A stretch of 64,000 nucleotides of DNA. It comes from Joyebacterum sp964521425. Lineage in GTDB: Bacteria; Joyebacterota; Joyebacteria; Joyebacterales; Joyebacteraceae. The notes below the pieces were generated by a model. It did no database searches. It worked only from the letters and a program-made list of their open reading frames with translations, and had not been told where the DNA came from. Shown in pieces: positions 8,544-20,100 of the stretch. The position numbers were made by a program, and so were the translations under genes. Each line of letters opens with the position of its first letter. Position 1 is the first letter of the stretch. The stretch covers positions 1-64,000 of the forward strand of contig CAZFRO010000011.1 of NCBI GenBank assembly GCA_964521425.1, written 5' to 3'.

Positions 8544-11144
8544 CTAGCCCTCTTCCGGCTCCGGTCGCCTCAGTATCGTAACCGGGTTCGCGAGGTACTT
8601 GCGAGCAACCCTGAGAACGTCCTCCCGGGTTATCTCCCGGATCCTCTCATCGTAGTCTTCCGTATGATCGTACCCAAGGCCGTAGAGTTCGGCAATCGCG
8701 GCATCGACCGCCTGGTTGGAGTTGGTCTGGTTGGATGTCTGATCCATGATGATGCAGAGCTGCTTGGCCAGTTCAAGCTCCTCGTCAGTTACCAGCTCTT
8801 CCGTGATCCGTCCCATGTGCCCCTCGATGATGCCCATCGCCTGATCGAGGGCCTCATCGAATGTGGCTGCGTAGATCGCGAAGTAGCCGATGTCGTACCC
8901 GGTCCAGTTGTACGCATGCACAACGTAGACGAGACCCTGTCCGCGCAGATCGGCATGCAGCCGGCCGCCGGGGTAGTAGATGCCGGACATGACGGCGTCG
9001 AGTACGTCGGTTGCATAGCGATCCTCTGACTCGTAGGGCATTCCCCCGTAGCCGATTGCGATCACGGTCTGAGCCTTGTTGTGATAGCTCGTCAGTGTCG
9101 CTGGCTCAGTTCTCTCAGGTGCAGGCTTGGGCTCAGGCAGCGCCACGCCTGACGGCTGCCACTTGCGGAATGTCTTCTCGACCAGCGCGAGCGTCTCGTC
9201 GGGATCCACGTCCCCGAAGATCGTGAGCACCGTGTTGTCCGGAGCCACGTACATCGCGTGGTGGAGAATGAGATCCTCGCGCGTGATGGCGGCTACCGTC
9301 TCTTCCGTCCCGACTGATGGCATCGCGTAGGGATGATCTCCCAGAAGCTCCAGTCGCATTCTGTCGAGCGCGTCTGCTGTCCAGTTGTCCCCGCGGGCGA
9401 GAATGGCAGCCTGAACAAGCTCACGCTCCTTCTCGACCTGCGCAGGATCGAACTTGGGGTTCATCAGGATGTCCGCGAAAATCTCGAAGCCATCCGAGAG
9501 ATCAGCGGAGAGCAGAGTCAACTCAGACTGTATTCTCGTGTGATTGCCCGATGCGTAGTAGGCCGCGCCCATCGAGTCGAATGCCTCCGATATGCGCGAG
9601 CCGCTTCTCTTCTTCGTTCCGCGGGGCATCATCTGCGCCACGAAATTGCCGAGTCCGCTCCTGTCCGCGCTCTCGAAACGTGTGCCGCCGAACGAGTAGC
9701 TTCCGACCGTCACTATCGGGTTGGTGCGGTTCTCCTTGATGAGAACGGTGAGGCCGTTATCAAGGACGTGCTTCTCGATCTCTCCGACCTCGATCTCGAC
9801 CGAACTGGTCGGCGCTGCGGCTTCTTCCTCCACGATGGGTTCGAGGATGGCTACGCCGAGGTTGTCGTCGTAGAAGTACTTCGCCGCCGCCTCGCGTATC
9901 TCCTGAGCCGTAACTTCCTGTATGTGAGAAACGTAAAGCGCCTCGAAATCTGGATTGCCCGTCGAGAGTTCCGAAGTGCCGAGACTCGAAGCGATGCTCT
10001 CCATGTCCTGCCGCCCCAGATAGAATCCCGCCGCCTTGAGCCTCTTGGCCTTGGCAAGCTCCGACTTCGATACGTTCCTCTCCGTGACGAGGTAGAGCTC
10101 CTCGAGTACTGCATCCACGGCCGCATCGATGTTCTTCGGGTCCATCGTCATCGAGACGACGAACGTGCCGGCCCCGTATGACGGAGTGCTGGACCAGCTC
10201 GTGACGCTGTAGGCGAGACCAAGCTCGTTCACGAGCCTTCTGTGAAGCCTGGAACTCTCACCCTCGGACATGATGTGTGACAGAACGTCCAGCGGATAGA
10301 GATCGGGGTCGGACAGCGCGACAGTGTGGAAGCCCATCATGACGTACGCCATGTCCAGATCGCGCTCGGATCTCAATGTGCGACGCCCGAGCTGCTGAGG
10401 CTCAGCGGTCAGTGTGGGAATGTCCAGGGGACGTCGCTCGAACTCGATGAATGCCTCGCGGATCTTCGCGTAGGCCTCCTCGGCATCGAAGTCGCCGGCG
10501 ACAACGAAGACCAGGTTGTTCGGAACGTACATCTTGTCGATGTAGCTGACGAGATCGTCTCTTGTCAGTCTGAGGAAGTTCTCAAGATGCCCGATCACCG
10601 GGTATCTGGCGGGGTGTCGTGAGAACATCGTCTCCCCGAAGAGCGCGTAGATCCGTCGCCCAGGCTCATCGTACCCCATGTTGATCTCGCGCGTGATGAC
10701 GCTGTGTTGCGCGTCGACCTCCTGCTGCGGCAGGCTGGCGTTCATGGCCTGGTCGGACAGGAGTTCGAGAGCCTTGTCGAAGTGCTCGCTTGACGTCTCA
10801 ATGAAGTAGCAGGTGTGATCCTTCGTGGTGTATGCGTTGTACCCGCCACCGATCGCTTCGAGTTCCTTCTCGATATCCTCGAGCGTGCGCGTCGGCGTGC
10901 CGTCGCTCAGGACATGCTCGCAGTAGTGAGAGATGCCGGCTCCAAGGTACTCGCCCTCATAGATGCTCCCGGCCCTCACATAGAATCTCATGTTGATGAC
11001 CGGTGACGAGTGGTTCTCCTGGAGGATGACCGTCATGCCGTTCTCGGGGAGAACGCGCCTGATCGTCTCGCCGGCCGCGGCCGTCATCGTGATCAGAAGA
11101 AGCACGGCGGTGGTGGCCGCAAGGACTCTCAAGGCAGACTTCAT
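8544..11144 (-). CDS. Two-domain M16 (insulinase/PqqL-type) zinc peptidase, exported
   Basis: The 866-residue protein starts at the ATG whose first base is 11144, preceded by AAAGGAG seven bases away and followed at once by a signal peptide (MKSALRVLAATTAVLLLI...). The N-terminal half has the inverted zinc motif HYCEH (His73, Glu76, His77) and the downstream acidic ligand region in ITREINMGYDEPGRR. The C-terminal half repeats the fold (LDNGLTVLIKENRTNPIV) but has GLGNFVAQMM in place of HxxEH, so it is a non-catalytic partner domain, as usual in fused M16 enzymes. It is probably periplasmic. It is transcribed alone, convergent to the PAP2 gene. Confidence 0.9.
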   Translation of the reverse strand: MKSALRVLAATTAVLLLITMTAAAGETIRRVLPENGMTVILQENHSSPVINMRFYVRAGSIYEGEYLGAGISHYCEHVLSDGTPTRTLEDIEKELEAIGGGYNAYTTKDHTCYFIETSSEHFDKALELLSDQAMNASLPQQEVDAQHSVITREINMGYDEPGRRIYALFGETMFSRHPARYPVIGHLENFLRLTRDDLVSYIDKMYVPNNLVFVVAGDFDAEEAYAKIREAFIEFERRPLDIPTLTAEPQQLGRRTLRSERDLDMAYVMMGFHTVALSDPDLYPLDVLSHIMSEGESSRLHRRLVNELGLAYSVTSWSSTPSYGAGTFVVSMTMDPKNIDAAVDAVLEELYLVTERNVSKSELAKAKRLKAAGFYLGRQDMESIASSLGTSELSTGNPDFEALYVSHIQEVTAQEIREAAAKYFYDDNLGVAILEPIVEEEAAAPTSSVEIEVGEIEKHVLDNGLTVLIKENRTNPIVTVGSYSFGGTRFESADRSGLGNFVAQMMPRGTKKRSGSRISEAFDSMGAAYYASGNHTRIQSELTLLSADLSDGFEIFADILMNPKFDPAQVEKERELVQAAILARGDNWTADALDRMRLELLGDHPYAMPSVGTEETVAAITREDLILHHAMYVAPDNTVLTIFGDVDPDETLALVEKTFRKWQPSGVALPEPKPAPERTEPATLTSYHNKAQTVIAIGYGGMPYESEDRYATDVLDAVMSGIYYPGGRLHADLRGQGLVYVVHAYNWTGYDIGYFAIYAATFDEALDQAMGIIEGHMGRITEELVTDEELELAKQLCIIMDQTSNQTNSNQAVDAAIAELYGLGYDHTEDYDERIREITREDVLRVARKYLANPVTILRRPEPEEG

Positions 11145-11453
11145 TAGAACACTCCTTTTCATGGTGGTTTGCATGATGTTCCGAGAGATTGGACACAACT
11201 ATAGCCCGGGGCGTTGTCCAGGGTCAAGGTGGTCGGAGCCGTGAGCCCCGGGTCTCGGTCTGAATCGCGGCCACGCGTCGCTCGATGCGCGGGGCTCTTG
11301 TGTCGAGAATGCCCCATTCTTCGTTGATTGCCGGGTTGGTGTGTGGTTGGATACTCGGGTACAATGAAGGTGACGCCGTGTCGGTGGGCAGAGAAGTCCC
11401 CGGCTCGGCGGCATCGCATGTGGGAGCCGCGGCGAGAGGGAGGAGTGTTCAAT
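11145..11453. other. Divergent intergenic region with promoters for both sides
   Basis: No gene is seen here. On the minus strand TTGACC (11227-11222) and TATAGT (11203-11198) are 18 bases apart and would serve the M16 peptidase. On the plus strand TTGGTG (11336-11341) and TACAAT (11360-11365), also 18 apart, would serve the inositol phosphatase gene. The short open frames across this stretch overlap these sites and have no ribosome sites. Confidence 0.5.
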
Positions 11454-12269
11454 GTGACGAATGCTGTCATGGACGATACAACAGCTCTTGCCGTGAGGGC
11501 AGCGCGAGAGGCGGGAAAGATCATCAGGGATGGGATATCCCGGCCGTTCGACGTCGACATGAAGGGAAGACGCGATCTTGTCACGTCGATAGATCGCGAG
11601 TCAGAGGCGCTGATCATCAGGACGATCAGAGGGCGCCACCCCGAAGACAGGATCGTGGCAGAGGAATCGGCGCCGGTTTCACCGGGTGAGGGGACAGGGG
11701 AGGGCAGGGGTCGCGCCTGGATCATCGATCCGCTTGACGGCACGAACAACTTCGCGCACGGCTACCCCTTCTTCTGTGTCTCCATCGCGATCGAAGAGGG
11801 TGGAGAGCTGGTTGCCGGAGTCGCGTACGATCCGCTGAGGGATGAACTCTTCGTCGCGGAACGCGGGCGCGGGGCGCGGCTCAACGGAGAGCCGATCCAT
11901 GTCTCGACTACTGAGTCACTGAGTGACTCGATCGTGGCGACCGGGTTCCCGTATGATCGCACAGAGGGGAGCGAGAACAACCTGGCGAACCTGAACAGGT
12001 TCATCCTGTCTGTGAGGGGAATCAGGCGGGGAGGCTCCGCCGTGCTCGACCTCGTCTACGTCGCATGCGGACGCCTGGATGGATTCTGGGAGTTGAATCT
12101 CAACATATGGGACGTGGCCGCCGGAGGGCTGATCGTCAGAGAAGCAGACGGAATCGTCACCAACTTCTCCGGTGAAGGATGGGATCATTCGACAGGCGAC
12201 ATCGTTGCCGGCAATGGCCTCATACATACACAGATGACGAACCTCGTGGGTGAGGGAGGACAATCTTGA
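11454..12269 (+). CDS. Inositol monophosphatase family phosphatase
   Basis: The GTG at 11454 follows GGGAGGAG by eight bases; an ATG at 11469 is the alternative. The 271-residue protein has the magnesium-dependent phosphatase signatures: EES at residue 70-72, the motif DPLDGTNNF from Asp92, and WDVAAG with Asp220 near the C-terminus. Family members (SuhB, CysQ) hydrolyse myo-inositol phosphates, PAP or related sugar phosphates; the substrate here is not evident. The stop codon overlaps the TTG start of the next gene (TTGA), pointing to translational coupling. Confidence 0.9.
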   Translation: MTNAVMDDTTALAVRAAREAGKIIRDGISRPFDVDMKGRRDLVTSIDRESEALIIRTIRGRHPEDRIVAEESAPVSPGEGTGEGRGRAWIIDPLDGTNNFAHGYPFFCVSIAIEEGGELVAGVAYDPLRDELFVAERGRGARLNGEPIHVSTTESLSDSIVATGFPYDRTEGSENNLANLNRFILSVRGIRRGGSAVLDLVYVACGRLDGFWELNLNIWDVAAGGLIVREADGIVTNFSGEGWDHSTGDIVAGNGLIHTQMTNLVGEGGQS

Positions 12270-14634
12270 AGAGCGACATGCTGGCAACTGGTCTTCTATG
12301 CATCACCACTCTGGCGATGCTCCTGTTTGCCCTGCCGGCAGCGCTGCCGGCGCAGGAGGCGGACGTGCCCGAGGATGAGTCAGTTCGCGCATACGTGCCC
12401 GAGATTGTCACGCGCGGNNNNNNNNNNNNNNNNNNNNNNNNNNNNNNNNNNNNNNNNNNNNNNNNNNNNNNNNNNNNNNNNNNNNNNNNNNNNNNNNNNN
12501 NNNNNNNNNNNNNNNNNACGTGCCCGAGGATGAGTCAGTTCGCGCATACGTGCCCGAGATTGTCACGCGCGGGATCGATGAGCCACCTGTCATTGATGGT
12601 CGATTGGACGATGCCTGCTGGGCCGAAGCCGAACCGTCCACGAACTTCGTGCTCCGGACCGGTGACGGGGAATCGCCGAGCCAACAGACGATCGTGCGCA
12701 TCTGCCATGACGGCACGCATATCTATGTCGCCTTCGAGTGCCTCGAGGACCGGATGGATGAACTCTCCGCCGCGGTCGCAGTGCGGGACGCGGACGATAT
12801 GGACGAGGACGACATGGTGGGTGTCGCATTCGACACGTTTCTGGACGGTCGGAGCAGCTACGCCTTCGCCGGCAATGCCCTGGGGACCGAGCTGGACGTT
12901 CACGTCAGCGAGCGCGGTCGCTCGATGGACGATGGATGGAATGCCGTTTGGAGCGTTGCTGCGGAGCGGTTCGCGGATCGTTGGACCGCGGAGTTCGCGA
13001 TCCCGTTCAGCGCGCTCAGATACGCCGGCGCCGAGGAGATGATCTGGGGCGTCGACTTCTGGCGTTCAGAGCGACCTCATGGAGAGGTATCGAGCTGGTC
13101 GAACCGTGACGGCGGCACCTTCGATCCTTCGCACTACGGTCGCCTTGTGGGGCTCGCCGACATCGAGGCGTCTCACGGCATCGAAGTGCTTCCGTTCGTT
13201 CTCATGAAGTACGACACGTCGAGCCTGTACGACTATCCCCTGGAACCGAGCGATTCGGACTGGGACGTTCATCCTGATGTGGGGCTCGATGTTGAGTTCG
13301 CGCCGGTCTCCACGTCGACTGTGAGCCTCACCCTGAATCCGGACTTCGCCCAGATCGAGGCGGACGAAAACGAAATCAACCTGACGGGCAACGAACTCTT
13401 TCTCGACGAGAGGCGTCCGTTCTTCTCCGAGAACGCGGACATCTTCAAGATGCCTTTGCCGCTTCTCTACACGCGGAGGATGGAGGACATCATCTTCGGC
13501 GGGAAGATCACCGGCAAGTCAGGGGGAGCGAGCTACGCCGTTCTCTATGTCAGATCCGAGGACCTTCCACGGGACGAGTACGGGGATGCGTTCACGGACA
13601 CACTTGGGACGCTCCTGGCTGCTGAGACGAACGACTACGGCGCCATGATCTACAGGCAGGACGTGATGGAGAACGCGACGATCGGTGCCTACGTGGGAGT
13701 CCGGGAGGGCGACGAGACCTACAGCCGCGTCGCGGCGCTGACCGGAGGCATCGACGTGTTCGACAACCTGCGTCTGACCGGGCTTGCCGCCAGAACCTCG
13801 AACTCCGATGATGCGACCGACGACGACGCGTACTCGCTGACCTGGTCGTACAATTCACCGGATATGGGCAGTGCAGGGGAGATCGAGTACATAGGAGAGG
13901 AGTTCAGTCCGGGGATCGGGTTCATTCTGCCGACCTGGCGGAGCCGCGTCGGCTTCAAGGGCCACTTCTGGAAACGTCACGAGCGTGACGGCGCACTTGT
14001 CGATCACTTCAACACGACCTGCTGGACCGGTCGGTACGAGAATCTGGATGGTGAGGTCGTCGAGTACTGGGGTGGTGGGGAACTCACCGTCAGGTTCAAC
14101 GACGAGACTCTCGTCGGAGTCACGGCCAACCGCTCGCACGATGCCTTGAACTACGCCGACCACCCGGACAGGATGACAGGCAGCGTCTACGTTGTGACGA
14201 ACAGCGTGGCCTGGACAGGCTACATCGCCTCCGCTGAGTTCGGTGACTACCACGACTCGCAGCTCACACGCGGAAGAGTAGGGGGACGGCTGCAGCCGGT
14301 TGAGCCTCTGACGATGGAGTTCAATGTCAGAGCCGTCTTTCTCCGTGAGTTCCGGGATGTGGACTGGTGGGTCGGCGACATGAGGACCAACTATCGCATC
14401 TCGTCGACGATGTTTCTGCGCAACATAGTGCAGGGCACGCATTTCAGACAGGGGAGTGACGGAGACGACGTTACGCACAGCCGGTACGACCTGAGCCTTC
14501 TCTACGGGTGGGAATTCAGCCCCGGCAGCATGCTCTATGTCGCGTACGATCAGGCGCTTGTTGACGACGGCGGCGAGGCCGAAATCCTCGAGCCCGTCAT
14601 CACGATCAAGACCTCCTATCTATTCGCGCTATAG
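12266..14634 (+). CDS. Exported protein with CBM9-like domain and C-terminal beta-barrel (DUF5916-like), interrupted by a scaffold gap
   Basis: The start is a TTG that overlaps the previous stop, seven bases after an AGGGAGG site; a signal peptide follows. The gene is broken by 100 N at 12418-12517. The 55 bases before the gap recur exactly after it, in the same reading phase, so merging them gives one protein of about 737 residues with no loss. After the signal peptide, a carbohydrate-binding family 9-like domain begins at PVIDGRLDDACWAEA and includes WTAEFAIPFSALRY. The second half has alternating beta-strand character with NPDFAQIEADE and LDERRPFFSENADIF, as in the DUF5916 outer-membrane family. 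The likely location is the outer membrane. The function is unknown; a role in glycan uptake is only a possibility. Confidence 0.8.
12363..12572. other. Scaffold gap (100 N) flanked by an exact 55-base duplication
   Basis: Bases 12363-12417 and 12518-12572 are identical, with exactly 100 N between them. This is the pattern of two contigs that share an end k-mer but were joined by a default-size gap. Removing one copy and the N restores a continuous reading frame, because both copies sit in the same codon phase. Confidence 0.9.
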
Positions 14635-14714
14635 CGCGGGGGAGGGCACTGTTGTATAGTCGCATACTGACGCGAAATCGTACATCTGGCTTGCGCTCCA
14701 GGGAGAGCATACGG

Positions 14715-16097
14715 ATGGTGAGGCCTCAGTCGCTTGCTCGCATGATCGTCCTTGCTCTTATGCTGATCCTGCCACAGGGCCGTGTCGCGGCCGAATCGAT
14801 CACAATGCGGCAGGCGGTCGAGCTGGCCAGGCAGAACAACCTCGCGGTCAGGGCGGCCTCCGAGGATCATCAGGCGGCTCTCTGGGGAGTCAGGAGCGCC
14901 CGGGCGTCTCTGTTTCCCTCAATCAGCTTCAGTTCCTCGGCGCGTCGCGTCGACCCCGATACATACGACCGTGCCAATGCGTCTCTCGACTTCCTGGAGG
15001 AGATGGGGATCGAGGTCGAGCCGTTCATGTACGAGACGACCTACGAAACGGGTTTCAGTGCGTCGGTCCCTCTGTTTAACGGAGGAAGGCTGTGGGGAGG
15101 TGTCGGACTCGCCGGCGCTGCCCGAGATGCGGCCCTCCACTCGCTTGAGTCCACGGTACGCGCGATTGAGGTTGTGGCGAAGGAGTCCTACCTGAATGTG
15201 CTCCGGACGCAGGCGCTTCTGGGAGTTGCGAGCGACGCAGCATCCGCTTCTGAGAAGAGAGTTGAGACTGCCGGGCGGGAGGTCGAGGTCGGCATCTCAG
15301 ACAGGTCAGAGCTGCTACAGTGGGAGGCTCAGCTTGCCGAGGACAGGATGCTCCTCGTTGACGCGGAGAACTCGGTCGTGCTCGCTCGCATGCAGTTGGC
15401 TAACGTTCTCGGGCTGCCGCTCGATGCGGATCTCGAACCACAGGACGTCTCACGACTCGAACTCAAGGCGCGCACCGGTCGTTTCATTGGTCTCATTGGT
15501 GAGAGCCTGATGAGCGAAGATGAGGCGCGGAGGCTTCTGGCGCTGAACCCCGATTTCCTCGCTCCGGGGGACGCCGCGAGAATCAGCGCCTGCGGTGTGA
15601 CGATCGCGCGCGGCGCCTTCCTCCCATCGCTGAATGCGCAGGGCGCCTACGGCTGGAAAGCCGACGGCGACATCAAGCCGGACAACGAGGTTGCCTGGTC
15701 AATGACGATGTTCCTGGAGGTCCCCGTCTTCACGAGCTTCAGGAACCTATCAGACTATCAGATGAGCCGGCGCTCGCACCTCGCAGCCGTCAGGATGAAG
15801 GAAGACGCCGAGCGTCAGATGATCGTCGGCTTCCGAGCCGCTGCGGCAACGCTCAAGTCGCGGCTCAAAGGCCTCGATGCCGCCGAGAGATTCGTCGCAC
15901 TGTCGGGTGAACACTTCAGCAGCACGGAGAACATGTTCGATCAGGGAATGGTCTCAGGCAACGATCTCATCGATGCCCGGATCGCATACGACAGAAGCAG
16001 GGTCGGGTATATCAACGCGCTCTACGACTGCTTCATCAGCCTGGCGGAGCTGGAGCAGCTCCTGGGCGAGTCGCCCGCAGTAGAGAGGACACAATGA
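14715..16097 (+). CDS. TolC-family outer-membrane efflux protein
   Basis: The ATG at 14715 follows AGGGAGAG by eight bases and begins a signal peptide (MVRPQSLARMIVLALMLIL...). The 460-residue protein shows the paired outer-membrane efflux protein repeats: two long amphipathic helical stretches rich in Ala and Glu, each preceded by segments such as MRQAVELARQNNLAV and ARASLFPSISFSSSARR. These form the trimeric channel and tunnel of tripartite pumps. The next gene begins four bases before its stop, and a fusion protein and RND pump follow, giving a full tripartite set in one operon. An open frame extends further upstream to 14652 but lacks a ribosome site. Confidence 0.9.
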   Translation: MVRPQSLARMIVLALMLILPQGRVAAESITMRQAVELARQNNLAVRAASEDHQAALWGVRSARASLFPSISFSSSARRVDPDTYDRANASLDFLEEMGIEVEPFMYETTYETGFSASVPLFNGGRLWGGVGLAGAARDAALHSLESTVRAIEVVAKESYLNVLRTQALLGVASDAASASEKRVETAGREVEVGISDRSELLQWEAQLAEDRMLLVDAENSVVLARMQLANVLGLPLDADLEPQDVSRLELKARTGRFIGLIGESLMSEDEARRLLALNPDFLAPGDAARISACGVTIARGAFLPSLNAQGAYGWKADGDIKPDNEVAWSMTMFLEVPVFTSFRNLSDYQMSRRSHLAAVRMKEDAERQMIVGFRAAAATLKSRLKGLDAAERFVALSGEHFSSTENMFDQGMVSGNDLIDARIAYDRSRVGYINALYDCFISLAELEQLLGESPAVERTQ

Positions 16098-17173
16098 AGA
16101 GACTCATGGCAGTTGTTCCCGTGATCGCACTCGTGATCGCCGGATGCGGCCGCCCGGGTGAAGGCTCTGATGAGTCCAGGCGCCCGGCGCCGGTTCCCGT
16201 GGAGGTGACCGCGATCGAACGCAGCAGCATCACGGCGTTCGTACGCGGAACCGGGACGATCACGGCACGCGATGATGTCCTAGTGGCTGCTGAGGCAGGG
16301 GGGCGTGTCGTCGGCATTCCTGTTGTCGTCGGTGACGATGTGGAGGTGGGTGGTGTGCTTGTCGTGCTCGATGATGAGCTGCCGGCGCTGGCTGTGAAGC
16401 AGGCTGAGGCTCAGCTCCTGATGGCCGAGGCCGATCTGAGGGATGCCGAGGCCGGATTCAAGCGAGCGACCTATCTCTGGAAGAGCGGGGACATCTCGGA
16501 CGCGGACTACGAGGCGATCGAAACGAGGGCGATAGCAGCGCGCGGCCTTCACATGACCGCGGAGGCGGCTCTGGCCGGTTCCGCGCGGCAGCTGAGGGAT
16601 ACGCTTGTGACCTCACCGATCGCGGGCACGGTTGCGTTCGTTCACGTTGAGAAGGGGCAGCTGGTAGCTCCGGGCACCCCGGTCGTCCACGTCATCAACG
16701 ATGCCGAACTCGAGGTGGATCTTGGTATCGCAGAAGAGGATGTCGTGAATGTGAAGCCGGGAGCCCGAGCGGAGATCGAGGTTCGGCCGCTGCCCGGCGA
16801 GATCTTCAGAGGCAGGGTGGAATACGTGGGACCTCGCGCCGACGACCTTTCGAAGACCTATCCCTTGAGAGTCACAATCAGAAACCGAGACGGCGCACTC
16901 CGCGCCGGAATGGTCGCGGATGTCAGCGTTGCGGCTCACGTGATGCGTGATGTCATAGTGATCGAGCGTGACTGGGCGTTCGACCGGTACGGCGAACAGG
17001 CCGTCTTCGTGGCTGTGGATTCAGTGGCCGTCCAGAGGAAGGTAACACTGGGGCGTGTCGTGGGTGCCCGCGTGGTCGTGCTTACCGGACTGGAGTCCGG
17101 GGACAGACTGGTCACGCTGGGACTGAGTCAGCTGAGCGACGGTGCGCGTATCGGGATCAAGACTGAGCATTAG
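16094..17173 (+). CDS. RND efflux membrane-fusion lipoprotein (HlyD/AcrA type)
   Basis: The ATG overlaps the stop of the TolC gene (ATGA). The 359-residue protein has a lipoprotein signal with lipobox VIAGC near residue 17. It then shows the typical order of a periplasmic adaptor: beta-strand, a biotinyl-lipoyl half (VAAEAGGRVVGIPVVVGDDV), a short helical hairpin rich in Ala/Glu, the second lipoyl half (VTSPIAGTVAFVHVEKGQLV), then beta-barrel and membrane-proximal domains. It bridges the RND pump and the TolC channel. The hairpin is short, as in MexA-like adaptors of environmental pumps. Confidence 0.9.
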   Translation: MKRLMAVVPVIALVIAGCGRPGEGSDESRRPAPVPVEVTAIERSSITAFVRGTGTITARDDVLVAAEAGGRVVGIPVVVGDDVEVGGVLVVLDDELPALAVKQAEAQLLMAEADLRDAEAGFKRATYLWKSGDISDADYEAIETRAIAARGLHMTAEAALAGSARQLRDTLVTSPIAGTVAFVHVEKGQLVAPGTPVVHVINDAELEVDLGIAEEDVVNVKPGARAEIEVRPLPGEIFRGRVEYVGPRADDLSKTYPLRVTIRNRDGALRAGMVADVSVAAHVMRDVIVIERDWAFDRYGEQAVFVAVDSVAVQRKVTLGRVVGARVVVLTGLESGDRLVTLGLSQLSDGARIGIKTEH

Positions 17174-17194
17174 ATTGGCCGGGGGAGATTCAAG

Positions 17195-20100
17195 ATGACG
17201 CTAGGGGAGTTCTCCGTAAGGCAGCCTGTGCTGGTGAATCTCGTGATGATCGGGGTTCTCCTGATAGGGTTCTTCACGTTCTTCAGCATGCCTGCGGAAC
17301 TCATGCCGAACGTCAGCATGGATGAGGCGGTCGTCTGGGTGGCCTACCCCGGGGTTGCGCCCGAGGAGATCGAGACCCTCGTGACGAAACCGCTCGAGGA
17401 TGAGATTGACAACGTTGAAGATGTGGATCATGTGGTCTGCCGTTCCAGCGAGAGTCGTTGCGTGATCGCTGTCGCATTCACTCCCGGGCTTTCGGACGAC
17501 GAGTTTGACAAGCGGATTCTCGACCTCAGATCGGCGGTGTCCGCCGCCGGATCCGCACTGCCGGATGACATCACCGACCCCGTTGTCATCCCTATCAAGA
17601 TGGGCGAAGTAGCGCCCATCATGTCGATAAGCATTGGTGGACCGGAAAGCGAGACCCTGCTTCGAGAGGTCGCCGAGGATCTCAGCGAGGAGTTGCTGGA
17701 TCTCAAGCACATCGCTGATGTCGACATCGTTGGAGAGCAGGAACGCGAGATACGCGTCGAACTCGATGCCGCGCGACTGAAGGCGTACGGAGTTCCCATC
17801 GGCAGCGTTGTCGCTTCGCTGTCGGCCCGCAACCTCAATGTCCCCGGGGGGACGCTCGATGCAGGTGATTCCGAGTATATCGTCCGCGCGATAGGGGAGT
17901 TCGAGTCGCTTGAGGACATCGCGAACCACGTTGTGCTCTCCGATCCCTTTGGGCGTCAGATCCGAATCCGCGATCTCGGTGCGGTGCGCGACACCCTTGC
18001 CGACAACCTCACGCTGGCTCGCCTCAACGGCGAGCGGAGCGTCACACTCTGGGTGATGAAGGAGGACGACGGCAGCGTAGTCAAGGTCGCTGCAAAGGCG
18101 CGGGACCTCGTGGCGGAGTTTGATTCCAGAGTCACGGAGGACGTGAGCTTTGAGATCAGAAACGATGCGTCGACCGTCGTGGAGGACTCCCTCGCGGTTC
18201 TCAAACGAAACGGCGCGTTCGGCATCCTGCTTGTGGCCCTGACGCTCTTCATCTTCATCGGGGCCCGCAACGCGCTTCTCGCATGCATAGGCATCCCGTT
18301 CAGCTTCTTCGGCGCGTTCATTCTCATGAACGCGGTCGGCATGAGCATAAACACGCTTTCGCTCTTCTCTCTTGTGCTCGTTCTAGGGATGCTTGTCGAC
18401 GATGCCATCATCGTCATCGAGAATATCTATCGTCACATGGAGATGGGCAAACCACCACGTGAAGCGGCCATCATCGGGGTTCAGGAGGTACAGGCCCCGG
18501 TCACGGCCGCTGTTCTGACTACGGTCGCGGCGTTCCTTCCGCTTCTGCTCATGAGCGGAACCTGGGGCAAGTTCATGGCGGTGATTCCGAAGACCGTCAC
18601 GTTCGCGCTTCTTGTCTCTCTGATCGAGGCTCTGTTCATACTGCCGTCGCACATGGCGGACTTCAGCCGCGTCTCCCGCAGACAGAACACGTACCATCCG
18701 CTGTTCCTGACGCTTACGCGGAGATACGAGGTTGCGCTGAGGCACGTGCTGCGCAGGCGCTACCTCGCCGTTCTTGCCATCATCGTGCTGGCCGTGATAG
18801 CCATTGGTCTCGCGACCACTCTCGATGTCAGGATCTTTGAGGACGAAGACATCAACCAGATCGAGGTCAGAGCCCAGATGAAGGTGGGGATGCGGCTCGA
18901 GGAGACAGACATCGCCGCCAGGAGGCTCGAGGCCATAGTCGCCTCGCTTCCTGCGGACGAACTTGAGGCGGTCGTCACGCGTGTCGGCTTCATGATCATG
19001 AACTACCGGGGCGAGCTGGCGTCCAACAACATGCAGATCAACGTCGATCTTGTGGACGCGGACTCGCGCCAGCGCTCTGACGTTGAGATCATGGATGCGC
19101 TCAGGAGCGAGATGTCGGAGGTCCCCGGCCTGACATGGCTCTCACTGTCGAAACCTGTACACGGCCCCCCGACCGGCATGCCGGTCGAGGTCCGCATCAA
19201 GGGTGACGACCTCGATGTCTTGAAGGTGATAGCAGCCCAGATCAGGGTGAAGCTTGCGGAGTACCCCGGTGTCGTCGACATTGATGACAACGCCAATCCG
19301 GGGAAGTCCGAACTCAGGGTCACCGTCGACCAGGAGCGCGCATCGCTCTACGGGCTTACGGTCACGAGCATAGCCTCGGCGCTTAGGATCGGTTTCGAGG
19401 GCGTTGAGGCGACGAAATACAGAGGCGGTGGCGGCGACGAGGTCGATGTCGTTGTCCGGCTCAGGGAGCGGGATCGCGTCAACATGGATGACCTGAAGCG
19501 ACTTCCGATCTCGACCAGCAGCGGAGTTGCCATACCACTCAGCAATGTCGCCCGGCTGACGATCGATGAGGCTCCGGCGGAACTGCACCGTCGAAACGGG
19601 GAACGCGTCGTCACAGTCACCGCCGGCGTGGACGAGAACACGACTTCGACCGAGGTAAACCGCTTCCTGCAGACTGAGTTCTCCGATATCTCCGTCATGT
19701 ACCCGGGCTATCGGCTTGACTTCGGAGGTGAGTTCCAGGCGACGCAGGAGTCGTTCGCGTCGCTGTTCCTGGCGTTCTTCGTGGCAATCCTCCTCATCTA
19801 CGCGATTCTGGGTACGGAGTTTCAGTCGTTCATCCAACCGCTTGTCATCATGTTCACGGTCCCCTTTGCCTTCATCGGTGTCGTTATCGGTCTTCTGGTC
19901 ATGCGCTTCCCGCTGACCTTGACCGCCGGAATCGCCGTCGTCGCACTGGCCGGAGTCGTTGTCAACGACTCGATCGTTCTCGTGGATTTCATCAAGAACT
20001 CGCGTCTGAAAGGCGTGGATCGATGGGAGTCGGTCGTGAAGGCGGGGTGCATGAGGCTGCGCCCGATCCTCCTGACCTCGATCACAACCATCTTCGGAAT

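Noticed and set aside
12363..12417. True tandem duplication inside the CBM9/barrel gene
   Set aside because: The copies are identical, flank exactly 100 N and share the codon phase, which fits an unmerged contig overlap better than biology.
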